A stretch of 64,000 nt of DNA from Solen grandis (GCA_021229015.1 CM037781.1:40477417-40541416), one strand, 5' to 3'; positions 45,998-57,268 are shown, counted from the stretch's first letter. Numbers and translations: made by a program. Notes: generated by a model from the letters alone, not told the origin.

Positions 45998-46846
45998 TTT
46001 AGCTCGACTTTTCGAAGAAAATGAGAGCTTATACTGTCACTCGGGCGTCGGCGTTGCAACACAAGGTTAAAGTTTTTTTCAAACATCAATAACTTAAATA
46101 CTATCAAAGGTATTCCACCCAAACTTAAAATACTTATTCACCATCATCACTTCTACCTTACTTCTAAGGCCCACAACCCTGGCTATCCTATTTTTGGAGT
46201 TATGCCCCTTTCATACTTACAAAACAGCCAAAATCAAGGTTAAAGTTTTTACAAAGTTGTATATCTTCAATACTATCTACGGTATTCAACTGAAACTTCA
46301 AGTACATATTCACCATCATTACCTCTACCTTACTAACAAGGCCCATAACTCTTGCTGTACTACTTCTTAAGTTATGCCACTTTCATACTTAGAAAACAAC
46401 CAAAATCATGGTAATTTTTTTACATAGTTGTACTTTTGACTGAAACTTCAGTACTTATTCACCATCATACCTCTCCTTACTACAAGGCCCATAACCCTGG
46501 CTGTACTACTTCTTGAATTATGCCCCTTTCATACTTAGAAAACAGCCGAAATCATGGTTAATTTTTTTACAAAGTTGTATATTTTCAATAATATCACGGG
46601 TATTCCACCATAACTTGGAATACTTATTTATTGTTTACCCACACTACCTCAACTTTACTGGCAGGGCCCATAATCCTATATGCAGTGTATTTTCAATTTT
46701 ACCCTTTTATACTTAGATATTTTTTGGCTGTATTTACAAATAGCAAATAGGTTGGGCAACAACCTCTAATAACATCAAAGATTGGCCCTTTCTTTAATGG
46801 CAAACTGAGAAAAGTCAAGCGCGCTGTGTTATGGACAGCTCTTGTT
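45998..46846 (+). mobile_element. Hairpin-ended tandem-core element, variant family
   Basis: Starts TTTAGCTCGACTTTTCGAAG, folding on 'gagagct', then 'tcgggcgtcggcgttgcaacac'. It has four core units of about 150-170 bp marked by 'aaggttaaagttttt', 'ttattcaccatcat', 'aaggcccataaccctggct' and 'ttatgcccctttcatactta'. Ends 'gcgcgctgtgttatggacagctCTTGTTT'. Same plan as the TTAGCTCACC elements with a different core. Confidence 0.7.
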
Positions 46847-47021
46847 TTTTCTTCATGGAAAGCTTTTGGAAAGTTAAATGGTAGCTATATGTTGTCATGA
46901 TGTGACTTGGATCCCATCCTGTTCATTGTCTTTTCCTATTGTTGAATTAAAGCAGTGTAGCGAGCGTGTTCATCACCTTCATTGACAGCACTCACAGCAG
47001 TAGATAGATGTTATAATGGTA

Positions 47022-47047
47022 GGACCCCCCACCCCCACCCCCACCCA
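47022..47047. repeat. (CCCCA)n short repeat
   Basis: CCCCCCACCCCCACCCCCAC run, G-quadruplex-capable on the minus strand. Confidence 0.9.
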
Positions 47048-47199
47048 CTGTGTTGCGATGACATCTCCCCTGCTCCTTTCCAAGTGGGAAGAACTAAGTT
47101 CAAGACTAAATTAAATTTTCATTGTAATAATGCCCTATCAAGGAAGTCTGTGAACATGGTCATAGTAATGTAAAAAACCTTAATTGTAAATTGACATGT

Positions 47200-47392
47200 C
47201 TTGACACCTTGGCAGACAGAGCAGACATCCAGGAGGTATCTGATCACAGTCTCCTCTGTTTGCTCTTACAGCAAGGAAGCTCAGACTCTACACAGTCTGC
47301 ATGGCAAAGATTGATATAACTTTTAAAATTCGGAAAATAAATATTCATCAAGTTATATATTGATATATGAATATTCATGAAGAAAGGGTTAA
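47200..47392 (+). mobile_element. TTAA MITE family B, copy 3
   Basis: 'ctgatcacagtctcctctgtttgctcttacagcaaggaagctcagactctacacagtctgcatggcaaag', then 'aaatattcatcaagttatat', 'tgaatattcatgaagaaagggTTAA'. It carries the clearest family B terminus. Confidence 0.65.
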
Positions 47393-48580
47393 CTGTGCTT
47401 CAAATGATCCTAGAGCAGTCCTTTCAGTTCTAAATGAACCTTGTACATAAACATCTTTGTTGGCAGGCCAGAGTAGGATATATAATTTTGTAACTAGGTT
47501 TTATAGTCTATAGGTCTGGGCACTCCAAAGCTATCTCAGTACAATGAATTTTGTGTAATTTAAAACTCCGGCCATAAAAATTATCTAACATTTGAATAAT
47601 ATGGTACCCACTGAAGGCTTTTAGTCCACTTGTCACAATTTTGCACAATTACAAATTGACATACTGTAATTGGATAGTTATGTGGGTCAATGAATAAATG
47701 GAGTGCAGCTGAACCCATGTTACGGGACCCTTTGTCCTTTCAGTGATGTCCAGTTATGTCCATCCAGGTTCGGTCATCAAGTGATTTAGTAGGTGTGAAG
47801 TGGACATTGATTGGTCAACTGGGTGCTCAAATGCCTCATCTCTAGGGGTCCATTATTTGAGATTACCATTCGCTTTAGAAATAAAAAATGGAGAAATGAG
47901 GCATTTGATAGCATTATGATCTTTGAAGTGCCCTTGTGTTTTCTTTATGCAACATTTTGTTCTCTAAGTTGATAAATTTGGGCCTTTTAAACAGTAGTTG
48001 AGTGAATTTGGATTGTGTTTGAAGATTGCTAGGTGTCTAAAGGTAAACACTCTAGATTTAGAGACTTCTGATCCCTCAGTTGGTATATGAATAGTTATTA
48101 CTCTCTCTTCAAACTCTCTTATGTGCAGAGTGACATAAAAGAGAGATCTATGGTATGATATATATTTCTGTAAACAAAGGCAACAGATGGGAGTGGAGTA
48201 GAAAGGGATATATACTAGAACAATGGGTTTAGTTGATCTTTAATGGTCCGCTTAACATGCTTTAAGAGAGAGATTGCTTGCTTTTGAGGTGCAAGAGATG
48301 ACAGTGGTGGCTCTAATATTGACTTTGTACATATTAGTGAGATATGTGAAGTGGATATAGCATGTTTTGTGTAAAATTTACTTTCTGTATGATCTGCATA
48401 AGGAGAACAATTTAACAAATAATATCATGTCATAAGAATAGAGAAGTATCTGAAAGAAAATCAAACAGAAGCTATGGACACAGTCAAAGGCTGCTGTATC
48501 CCGATTTCTAGCCTGTACTGGCACTGACAGTTTTAGGGTTATATTGCAACATCTAGCAAGAGAACCTAAGTTCCCATTGA
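47393..48580. other. Unique sequence, nothing recognised
   Basis: No supported ORF, RNA gene or element. Confidence 0.4.
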
Positions 48581-48584
48581 TATG

Positions 48585-48985
48585 CATTAGAACCACCAAC
48601 TTGCCTCAGGCCAGCTGGAAGGCCATTTTACCTAAAAAATCTCAGTGACCAGACCGGGACTTAACCCTTTCCCTCATATAGACTCATTTTGACACACTCA
48701 ATAGGTACCACAAAAGCCTGATCTGCAGAAAGCCAAACTCAAACCTTACCAAATTTAATTGTAAAATCCTCATTACCAGACCACTGAGGAGCAGCGAACA
48801 GCATAAAACCTGATCAGCCTGCGAGTTACTCGCAGGCTGATCTGGTTTTATGCTGTTCGCATAGGTCTTTTCATGGTATCCTCTATGAGGGAAAGGGTTA
48901 AACTCACAGCGATGAGAGGCCAAGTGATAAAAAGTCAGTGACTTTAACCACCCTGCCACAGCCAGAAACCACGAGACATTATATG
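48585..48985 (-). mobile_element. tRNA-derived SINE split by a family A MITE
   Basis: On the minus strand the head (48985-48902) reads 'gtggcagggtggttaaagtc..ttggcctctcatcgctgtgag', and the B-box region and body (48660-48585) read 'gtcccggtctggtcactgag..ggccttccagctggcctgag'. The MITE lies between them exactly at GAG-TTAA-GTCCC, i.e. within what would be the B-box (GGTTCGAGTCCC in related copies). The SINE is therefore older than the MITE, and its Pol III promoter is broken. Confidence 0.7.
48661..48901 (-). mobile_element. TTAA MITE family A, copy 6 (241 bp)
   Basis: Inverted orientation. Both TTAACCCTTTCCCTCATA termini and the palindrome are intact, with a 1-bp length difference. Confidence 0.95.
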
Positions 48986-49156
48986 GAACTCGGCAAATGT
49001 GTTTTTTTCCCATCTAATCCGGGGGTACTAACAATTTTTTACCGTTACAGCTTCACGGAGCACTACCATTCACAATAGAAATAGTGCAACACCAAGAAGT
49101 TGTAACTGTAATTCTTTATTTCAGAGTAAGTCTATTGGTGGGACCTTGTGAAGATA

Positions 49157-49234
49157 TCTGAGTGGTATTTAGGTCATAGAAATCTGAGTGGTATTTAGGT
49201 CATAGAAATCTGAGTGGTATTAAGGTCATAGAAA
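49157..49234. repeat. 26-bp tandem triplication
   Basis: TCTGAGTGGTATTTAGGTCA plus TAGAAA occurs three times. Confidence 0.9.
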
Positions 49235-49366
49235 GCATGATAAATTCTCAGTCAAATACAAAGTCAAACAAGGTTTGAATGTTACTTATTCATCTTTAAA
49301 AGATTACATTTATTATCAGTGAACAGTTGAAGTCCTAATTACACTGCACATTACTCGAGGCTGATC

Positions 49367-49539
49367 TTAACATGCAAAATTTCTTAGTTGGACTTGTCCT
49401 TTCTTCAATTTGGACTGTACCATTAGTTGTTTATGGGATGCTTGCTGAATTTTTTGACTGAATAGCAAACAGTGCAGATCCTGATCATACTGCATGGATC
49501 AGTCAAAGTCACAAGTGCCCACAGCATTGTAAGAGTTAA
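49367..49539 (-). mobile_element. TTAA MITE family C, copy 2
   Basis: TTAA to TTAA. Minus-strand reading gives 'cttacaatgctgtgggcacttgtgact', 'ctgcactgtttgctattcagtca', 'caactaatggtacagtccaaattgaagaaaggacaagtcc'. Part of the central palindrome is reduced. Confidence 0.6.
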
Positions 49540-50558
49540 AATAACTTTGATAAATAGCTTAACCATAGTGTAATTGCCTCCAGTCTTTGATTCATTGGCT
49601 GATGAAATGAACTAATTACCCTCAAGGGCTATGGATTCAATGCAGTGTATATAAATTGCTGGGTCCTAAGGCTGTAGATGGAAACCCAAGGGGGGCGGGG
49701 CAAGGTTCTGCTATGGTCTTCCCAGGTGCAAAGTACTGGTCCAGTTCTGGTACTCTTCAGAAGGACATAACATAAGTTGAAAGAATTTGCAAATCTTGTA
49801 TCAATTGAAGGACAGTGTTCAATTTGATCTAGCTTTCTGATAGTCTAAAATGGTGTTTAATAGTGAATAAAAACATTGGAAGGTCTTAAACAGTTCTAAT
49901 TTGCATTTCATGATGCATCACAGCTAGAGATTTCTCTTATCTCAGTGTTTTGAGGTAGAACACCCTTATTTATTGACCTAGTGAATAGAAATGCTAAGCA
50001 TCAATATTTATCTTAGCATACACAAAATGGTCCTCAATTTATTTTAAAAAAAAAGAAGAAGAGAATTTGAGATAAAACCCATTTTGATATATTTCGTGAA
50101 AAGGCCATCTTGGGTGAAATTAAAATAGGAAATTAGTTCAGAGCTGTAAAACAATTCAGTTCCACACATTATAAGACCAATATTATCTTGGGTTGCTATC
50201 ACACACCTGTTTGGTGCAGCCCTGGCAGGTGCTTGATTAGGGCGGGGCCTATCAGGTCCATGTATCCATCTATCTGGGGCCCCACTAGGTGTTTGATAAT
50301 CAAGGGGGGGAGGTACACATATCACATCCAACCAATTATACATACAATTGGTAATTTGGCTGTGGCTGGAGGGAGAATCTAACAATTAGTGGTTTAGTAT
50401 CCAGGCTGCGTTAGGTAATGATTAATTGAGCTGTCGTAGGATATTTACAACATGTACACCGAAAGAGAGAGAGAGAGAGGCCAAGTGCCCAGGTAACAAG
50501 GGAAAAAATTGGAGAGTTCTCTAAGGGTAGGGTGTGATAAAAGGGACTGGACTCGGCA
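49540..50558. other. Mostly unique sequence
   Basis: 49650-49800 contains 'aaagtactggtccagttctgg', resembling SINE sequence near 9220. A (GA)n run lies at 50465-50480. The longest ORF (50411-50797, minus) is not recognised. Confidence 0.35.
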
Positions 50559-50757
50559 ATGGAGAAAATATCAATTAGTGGAGAGTCGATGGAGGCTTGT
50601 TTTGCTTTAAACAGGCTGTATAGGGGGATGGTTTTACAGTGCCGTGGTGTGTGTACAGAGCGGGAGTTGGGTTGTGGATACGCTGCCGTCTCAAGGAGTG
50701 TTGGACTGTTAGAACAGATGTTTCCATATTTGGCTAATGGACGGGGAATCAATATAT
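50559..50757 (+). CDS. Candidate first coding exon, unknown product
   Basis: ATG in a favourable context (G at -3, G at +4: 'gcaATGG') opens 66 codons, starting MEKISISGESMEACFALNRL and ending FPYLANGRGINI, up to a consensus donor (ATAT/gtaagt). Local CpG content is higher than the surroundings (for example 'gcgggag', 'tacgctgccgtc', 'ggacgggg'). I recognise no domain. The antisense strand is also open (a 128-codon ORF across 50411-50797), weakening the case. It lies outside recognised repeats. Confidence 0.25.
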
Positions 50758-51336
50758 GTAAGTTTGCTTTTACGGTATTTGATTGATTTTGAAACATGAA
50801 AATTTAGCTGAGGGCTTGCCGCGCAGGCAGGATGGTATTTCTGTATAATTTTCTATTTACAAATGCGTGTGAGGATGTTAATATGGAATTTTCTAAGTGA
50901 ATACTTTGTCATATTCAGTTCATAATGTCTTTCAATGGGCGGAAATGGTATTGGCCTGTCAAATAAACAACAGTTTTATATTCTACTGAAGTGAAAATAT
51001 CGGCAGTAAAGGTGCGTATGACATCATACATGTGTCAGTTGCATTTAGTGAAGGAAATTAGGGTGCTGTTTTAGATGATGATATTATTTATGTTACGGGA
51101 AAGATTCAGTATGAATGCAATTCAAGGAGGTATGATTGCAGAGTTATGTGAGGAAACTGGGGGATCTGTTAAATGCAAGCTTTCAGCTTTCATTTGGCCC
51201 TAAAAGTCACATCTTAACACAATTCATTTATTTTTCACTTTTGAAAGTTTTATTTTGTTAGAATTTATTTTATTTTAATGCCACCAAACTGAACAAAAAA
51301 TATATGACTTAAAGCTGTTGACTCTCTACCTCATAT
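50758..51336. other. Unique sequence, nothing recognised
   Basis: No supported ORF or repeat. Confidence 0.4.
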
Positions 51337-51570
51337 TCATATAGGTCTGTTCACCCTCTTTCTAATATAGATCTGTTCACCCTCTTTCTCATATAGATTG
51401 ATTCATATAAATTGGTTCACCCTCTACCCTGAACCTCAAATAGATCTGTTCACCCTCTTCCTCATATTGATTGATTCATATAAATCAGTTCACCCTCTAC
51501 CCTGTACCTCATATAAATCAGTTCACCCTCTACCTTCTACCTCATATAGATCATTCACCCTTTACCTCAC
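51337..51570. repeat. Irregular tandem repeat 'gttcaccctct'
   Basis: Units of about 24-50 bp combining GTTCACCCTCT, 'cctcatata' and 'gatctg/aatcag'. Confidence 0.85.
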
Positions 51571-51579
51571 ACAAGATCA

Positions 51580-51686
51580 GTAGACCAAAGCAAAGTCCAT
51601 TGTTTCATACACAATTTTAAGCTCAATGATTTGATATTCATCGAATTATAAATTTGTACATGAATACTCGTGGGGGAAAAGGTTAA
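51580..51686 (+). mobile_element. TTAA MITE family B fragment
   Basis: 'accaaagcaaagtccattgtttcatacacaattttaagctcaatgatttgatattcat' to 'catgaatactcgtgggggaaaaggTTAA'. Confidence 0.55.
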
Positions 51687-52053
51687 GCATTGTATAGATT
51701 GTAAACAATGCTCTTTGTATAATCTCTTTGTTTTGCTAAGCATATCACATGGATGAATGAGGGAGAGAAAATGGAAAAAGATGGATTAGAGAGAAAGAGA
51801 GTTTAGTAAAATATATAGCAGATTTAAGTAAGTTAGTAGATAGAAAAAAATGAGACTAAAGATATAGAAATGTATCGGAAGAGGTTGAAACTGCTAAGAG
51901 TTAGTCAGAGAGAAAGAGAGTGAATTCTCATGTGAGACAGTAAGGGAGTCAGAGAGACAAAAATTGCAAGTCAGCTTATTGTGCTTAATATGTCCATTGC
52001 TGTAGCTCACAGGATACAAGGAGTGTGACAGAGAGAGAGAAAGAAGAAAAAGG
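51687..52053. other. Purine-rich unique sequence
   Basis: Several short GAGAGA runs, no element ends. Confidence 0.4.
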
Positions 52054-52142
52054 CAGATATCATCCATTGAAGCCCAAAAGGGCTCATCAGCACTAATAAA
52101 AAGAAGGCTGATGAACCCTTCTGGCTTTAAGTGGACGATATA
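52054..52142. mobile_element. Palindromic mini-element (hairpin family H), copy 2
   Basis: The left arm 'atccattgaagcccaaaaggg' plus CTCATCAGC and the right arm GCTGATGA plus 'acccttctggctttaagtgga' enclose a 15-bp loop. Family-mate of 16779-16861. Confidence 0.65.
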
Positions 52143-52669
52143 CAAGGTCAGGTTCTTCTGATGACATAATCAGATGAGAGAATGAAGGGGAGGGAGAGAG
52201 AGGAAAGGTCAACTTTTTATGTGTATATGTTTTAGAGTTTTAAATGTATACAAGTTGACATCTCTATAGACAGGATTAACAATACACACAAGCAGTCTAC
52301 ACCACAAAAATGCCATTATAACAGTGACTGTCACTCAGTTTGAAATCCAAAGAGAACTCAACTGTTTTCCCAGCATGTCAGTCAAGTAAAAATATGAAGG
52401 AGCGTGCTTGTCTCCTCTTGTACAACACACAGCCGGTCCAAGTGCTGAACTGTACAACACATGTCATGTAGGCAGCCATATACGGACATCGGTGATGAAT
52501 GGCCCGTTATTGAATTTATGAGTAATTCAATTAATAATTAATTACCAGGCTGGAGGGTGTTACAACTGTTACCTCATCACAAGCCGTGCACAGCGGATTT
52601 ATCCTTAATGCAAAAACAATGACGGATGTCTCCTGTCTGTCTTTGGTCCTCCATTACAACTAATGTGTT
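52143..52669. other. Unique sequence with homeodomain-type sites
   Basis: 52520-52548 holds clustered TAATTC/TTAATTA motifs in non-repetitive sequence. A possible regulatory region; no direct support. Confidence 0.35.
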
Positions 52670-52815
52670 CCTCCCTTCTCTCTCTTTCTCTCCTCCTCTC
52701 TCTCTTTCTTCTCATCTTACCTGTAAATAGTTTTTCAGTTTGCTTATCTCAAACTCACACATTCAGTCTCTCTTTCTCATCTCTCTCTCTCTCTCTCTTA
52801 TCGTGTTTCTGATTA
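52670..52815. repeat. CT-rich tract and (CT)n
   Basis: Two CT-repeat stretches (about 52677-52715 and 52768-52800). Confidence 0.85.
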
Positions 52816-52823
52816 CTCACTCT

Positions 52824-53122
52824 TATTAGTCCCCTACCGGTGTTAACACCGGAGAGAACTATAGGTTTTCCCTCCGTCTATCTGTCCATCTGACCTTCTG
52901 TCGGTCTGGATGTCCTGAAATCTGGATCCTGCGATAACTTAAAAACTGTTTAAGATAATTTTATGAAACTTTGTATATGAATAGATGGCTGCAGTATGGA
53001 GATTCTGCACGTCACTGTTGTTTTTTTCTCTGACAAAATTCTGGTTTATGTGGTAATGGAAAAATTACGCAACTCACTGTTAGGGGACTCATGTGTTGCG
53101 TGCAACACCAGTTATTTGTTCT
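52824..53122 (+). mobile_element. Hairpin-ended element family E, copy 2
   Basis: TTATTAGTCCCCTACCGGTG pairs with CACCGG, then 'ctccgtctatctgtccatctg', 'ctggatcctgcgataactt', 'gaaactttgtatatg', 'gcagtatggagattctgca'. Ends GTTGCGTGCAAC (hairpin) + 'accagttaTTTGTTCTT'. More complete at the 5' end than the 18293 copy. Confidence 0.7.
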
Positions 53123-53579
53123 TCAGTTATCCTCTTCTCCCTCTTTCCCCTTCATCTTTCTCATCTCTCTCAGACATTTTGTTTTCTTTCTCTGATCACA
53201 ATTTTTCTTTTCATCGTTGTGTTACCCTTTTTCCCCCCGTCTATCATTTCTCAATCTCATGTTAAAGAAAAGACCTACACAAACTTAAGTGTCTAATACA
53301 GCTTAATAGTGTGATTCATGGAAGAACAAATTATGAGAACCATACATGGCGCGTCAAGTTTTTCCTTCCTGTTACAATCAGAAATTTTTAACGTCATGAG
53401 TCAGTATAAAAAACATGCTGTCATATTTTTGCATTAGGGGTTTCCCAAATAAATTAATGTTATCTAGATCTCCAGTCATCTGGTCTTAAATCTAGCAAGC
53501 ACAAACAGAATGAAGAAAGACATATGAATGTATGCATGTGCACATCATCAGTTTGATTGTCTATGTAAGGCAAAAAAAA
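53123..53579. other. T/C-rich then unique sequence
   Basis: 53130-53250 is pyrimidine-rich and produces S/F/L-rich chance ORFs. Confidence 0.4.
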
Positions 53580-53722
53580 GAAATATTTCCGTTTCTGGTT
53601 GCCCAACTGACCCTCTTTTTTAATGACCAACCCTAAAGTATTTTTTTTACCTTTCTGCCTAAAAAACCCAACCTACCAACCCTCTTTTTTATTTGCTGGG
53701 GACCAGAAATGAAACTTCTTAT
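53580..53722. mobile_element. Possible short inverted-repeat element
   Basis: Left 'ttccgtttctggttgccca' and right 'tggggaccagaaatgaaac' are imperfect inverted repeats. Inside, 'accctcttttttaat/att' occurs twice directly. Only one copy in the window, so limits are uncertain. Confidence 0.4.
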
Positions 53723-56005
53723 TTTTTTTTTTGGTTTAGACAAAATTGATCATTCAATTCAGTTATGCAAGTATTAATATAATTATATGTATCTGTTGAA
53801 AAGTCATTACTCATTAGCCCCTGAAAAAAAAAAAAACACCATAAAACTTCTACCACATGATGACTACCATTATTTTACGAATGTTTCCCTGATTGGTCAC
53901 AAACATAAACAGAGGACATGTAATCAAGTACTTGTATCTTCGATCGTAGGCCAGAGGCCCATTACATTAGCAACATTGTGGGCGTTAATTTTATGCCAGG
54001 TTTCAAAATATAAATTTCTGATTTTTCTTTGCACAGATTTTGAAAGCTCTGGACATCAAACTAACTGTTAACCATTTTTTTCCTTCAACCAGTCTAAATG
54101 GTGAAGTAAACCCATGCAAGGAAAATTTGCTCTTTTAAAATCGATGCTCTGAACTTGTGTAGTAAAACTTGATTCATCAACCCTGGAGTACAACTAACTA
54201 TTTGTCTTCACACATTAGAAACTGAAAATCAGATACAACTGCAATTAATGAAAAAAAAATAGTTGTCATGGTTATATCGTCAAAAAAATGGGGTCTGTAA
54301 CCAATTAATAGACTGTGCCAAAAAAAAGTTGTTTTAACTACAAAGATAGACTCGCATATTGTCTGTATACTGCCTTGACACCCCATTTTAAACATGATGG
54401 GGGTGGGGCAGTTTACTTTTGAATGGATATGCAGATCATTTCTGGAATCATTAGGCATTTGTGGGGGGTGTTCACAACTTATAACATTTTGACATTTCTT
54501 ACAAGTTTAATATAGTAGAAAAATTAGATGCAATCGAGAAGGTGAAATGTCAAGGAGAAAAAAAAGGATGGATGGAAAGAAGAAAGAGAACTGATAATGT
54601 CTGGAGGGAAAACAATGATTGAAAGTACTTCCTCTTGTAATTTGAAAGAAAAAGCCGCAACAAAGAAAGAAATTTGAATTCCTGTGAAGATTCTATTAAA
54701 AAATAAAATTTAATTATAGTTCAAGGAAAATTTTAAATTTAGATGAAATATCGGGCGTTAAATTTCCTCTGTTTACCAATACTTAATTTGATAAAAGAAA
54801 CATACCTCACATGGTTTTCAGCTAAATTCATCTGACATGTCAACTAATTTTTGTAAATTGATAGGAAATAGCAAAGAAATTCTACAACATAGTGCTGTAA
54901 GTTAGGTAAAACTTGGTAGAAAACATTTTTCAATCTATATAAGAAATGTTTTAACATGAGTGAATCAAGAAAGTGGAGGATTATTATTAAGGGCATTGCA
55001 CTTGAGGCATTTTGGGTTATCAGAGGGGAGACTCTATAATGAAAAAAAAACTTAAGAGGTTTGGCTCATGACAGCTATGTAACAATAAAGGACGTATTGT
55101 TAGGTGTGCGTGTTTTGGATACAATTTTCATAGTGTAGCAGTTAGCTGGCAATAAAAAGTTATATCAAATTTCCCTTTGATGACTTCTTGACAGGACGTA
55201 TTCAGCTGTAAAGGAAACTAGTCATTTGATGGTGGAATATACATGTATACAGTATGTATATATGTTTATATGTTAATATTATAGTAAATAGCTTAAGAAG
55301 GTAAAATGATATCCAGGAAAATATGATGATTTAATTTTAAAAACCAGCATATAAGGAGATAAACATGATAAACATGAATTTTAAACAGGATATGGAGGGA
55401 AGATGGAGACTTGTACACTCACTTTACATGTATATGTACATGTGATAAAGTTGTTATTGAGAAAACATTGTTATTGTTCATACAGGAAGGGTACTGTGGT
55501 AAAGTTGTAAAGGAACTGTGATACATTGGATATTAATAGGGTTTTGTAATATAGTTGATACAGAAGGATACTGTGATGATGATTATACAGGGATATTGTG
55601 GCACTTCCAGTCACTTCCTATCATCATATAAGAAGGGAATTTCCACAGACTCATTAGCCTGCATGTAGCAACTAATAATAGCCTACAAATTTCTGACCTC
55701 AGCACAAAGACACCTGTTCAATTTGAAAGTAGTTCTGAGGAATGATCTGTCTTGCGTGTAGAATAAAATCAAAACCTTATGAGGAACGATTGTACCTGTT
55801 TTTAGGGCCTCTTTATGATAAAAGCATTTTAATTATGGGATGTAAGAAAAGATCTTTGTTAAGGTAAACCTGAGTTAGAGGCCACCTGTTTTAAGCAACC
55901 AACCTTTTTAATTAGAGGCCAGCTAACTGTTTTATTGTTTATCAAACCTCTGTTTAGCAGCCATCTGGGTCATGCAGCCAGTCTCCCTCTTGTTTCTTTT
56001 TCTGG
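53723..56005. other. Unique AT-rich sequence, nothing firm
   Basis: Chance ORFs of 86 and 94 codons only. 55866-55975 has 'gttagaggccacctgttttaagcaacc' and 'ttagaggccagctaactg', a diverged duplication possibly from a DNA-element end. Confidence 0.35.
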
Positions 56006-56011
56006 CTGCTT

Positions 56012-56075
56012 CATTTGGAACACCTCGCCAATTTCTAACCCTAACCCGCTAGGAAAAGGGTGAGGTGTTCCGAAT
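56012..56075. repeat. Hairpin (inverted repeat)
   Basis: ATTTGGAACACCTCGCC and GGGTGAGGTGTTCCGAAT are complementary arms about 28 bp apart, directly beside the family A MITE insertion. Confidence 0.7.
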
Positions 56076-56084
56076 GCTGGCTGC

Positions 56085-57037
56085 TTAACCCTTTCCCTCA
56101 TAGAGGAAACCATGAAAAGACCTATGCGAACAGCATAAAACCAGATCAGCCTGTGAGTAACTTGCAAGCTGATCAGGTTTTATGCTGTTCGCTGCTCCTC
56201 AATGGTCTGGAAATGAGGATTTTATAATTAAATTTGGTAAGGTTCAACTGTGGTTTTCTGCAGATCAGGCTTAATCAGGGTTGCCACATACCTTGAAAAG
56301 TCAGGGAAAAATGATTTTTTTTCAAGGTCAGTGAATTGTCAGGGAATTTTGAAAAATGGTCAGTGAAAAAATACATTTTAGAAAAGTCAGGGAAAAGTCA
56401 GGGAAAAATGAAAGTCTGAGTTGATGTTTTGAATTTTTCAGTGGCTATGGCAGTCTTCAAACAGTATTTATAAGTATTACTTTCAAACATTGATTATTTA
56501 ATAATATAAAAACATTCCTAAGCATGAAACCTTAAAAGGTTTGGGATGTTAGACTGATAGGTTAAGTCAACTCACTGAGATTTTATTGTGTACACTGTTT
56601 ATCAGAGTATTTTTGTTGAGTTAAATGTTTTAACATTAGAGGTGTATGACATGACTGTATGTACATGTATAATCATGATGATTTTAAATGCTGTTGTGAC
56701 CATTTATGTTGATATAGTGTCCATAGCTTACATGTAAATGTTGCTTAATGTGTAAGATTGACTGAAGTATTACTACCTTGTAAGAAAATCATTTAATAGT
56801 ATCTGTACTATTATCACTAAAACCATGAAAATAGTAATTAATGATAGATGGAAATAAATTTATTGGGGAGGAGGAGGCCGAAAAATTGTGGTTGTATTGG
56901 TCAGTGAAAAGTAGGGCTGAGTCAGGGAAAAGTCAGGGAATAGTCAGGGAATTTTATTTCTTCAGCTCTGTGGCAACCCTGTTAATGTGGTACCTATTGA
57001 GTGCGTCAAAATGAGTCTATATGAGGGAAAGGGTTAA
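56085..57037 (+). mobile_element. TTAA MITE family A, copy 7, split by a DNA transposon
   Basis: The left 190 bp (56085-56275) and right 56 bp (56982-57037) together reconstruct a normal family A copy, interrupted in the block 'caggctttatgtgg'. The palindrome shows CpG-type C-to-T/G-to-A changes (GTGAGTAACTTGC), consistent with an older, methylation-decayed copy. Confidence 0.9.
56276..56981. mobile_element. 706-bp DNA transposon nested in MITE A (hAT-like?)
   Basis: CAGGGTTGCCACA begins the element and TGTGGCAACCCTG ends it: a perfect 13-bp terminal inverted repeat. TTAAT flanks both sides as a 5-bp target duplication. GTCAGGGAA motifs are reiterated near both ends. No ORF. CAGGG-type ends suit hAT elements, whose duplications are usually 8 bp, though 5-bp groups have been described; the superfamily is left open. 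Confidence 0.85.
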
Positions 57038-57184
57038 AACAAGTAGGGCTATATACAATGTTTTCCCAGTTTCAATTTCTGAAAATGTTTTTGCTATATG
57101 TTTTCCTTTTCCCTTGTCTAGCCCATTGAGACAATTTTACTGAATAATAAAGAGTCAGAAAAGGAAATGTACATTTAGAAAACA

Positions 57185-57268
57185 GTCGTAACTGTAATTG
57201 AACAAAAAAAGGTCATAACTGTAATTGAACAAAAAAAGGTCATAACTGTAATCGAACAAAAAAAAAGA
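57185..57268. repeat. ~28-bp tandem triplication
   Basis: CATAACTGTAATTGAACAAA plus AAAAGGT three times. Confidence 0.9.

Noticed and set aside
50411..50797. 128-codon minus ORF
   Set aside because: No domain or splice support; it overlaps the plus-strand exon candidate and is rich in common AT-derived residues.
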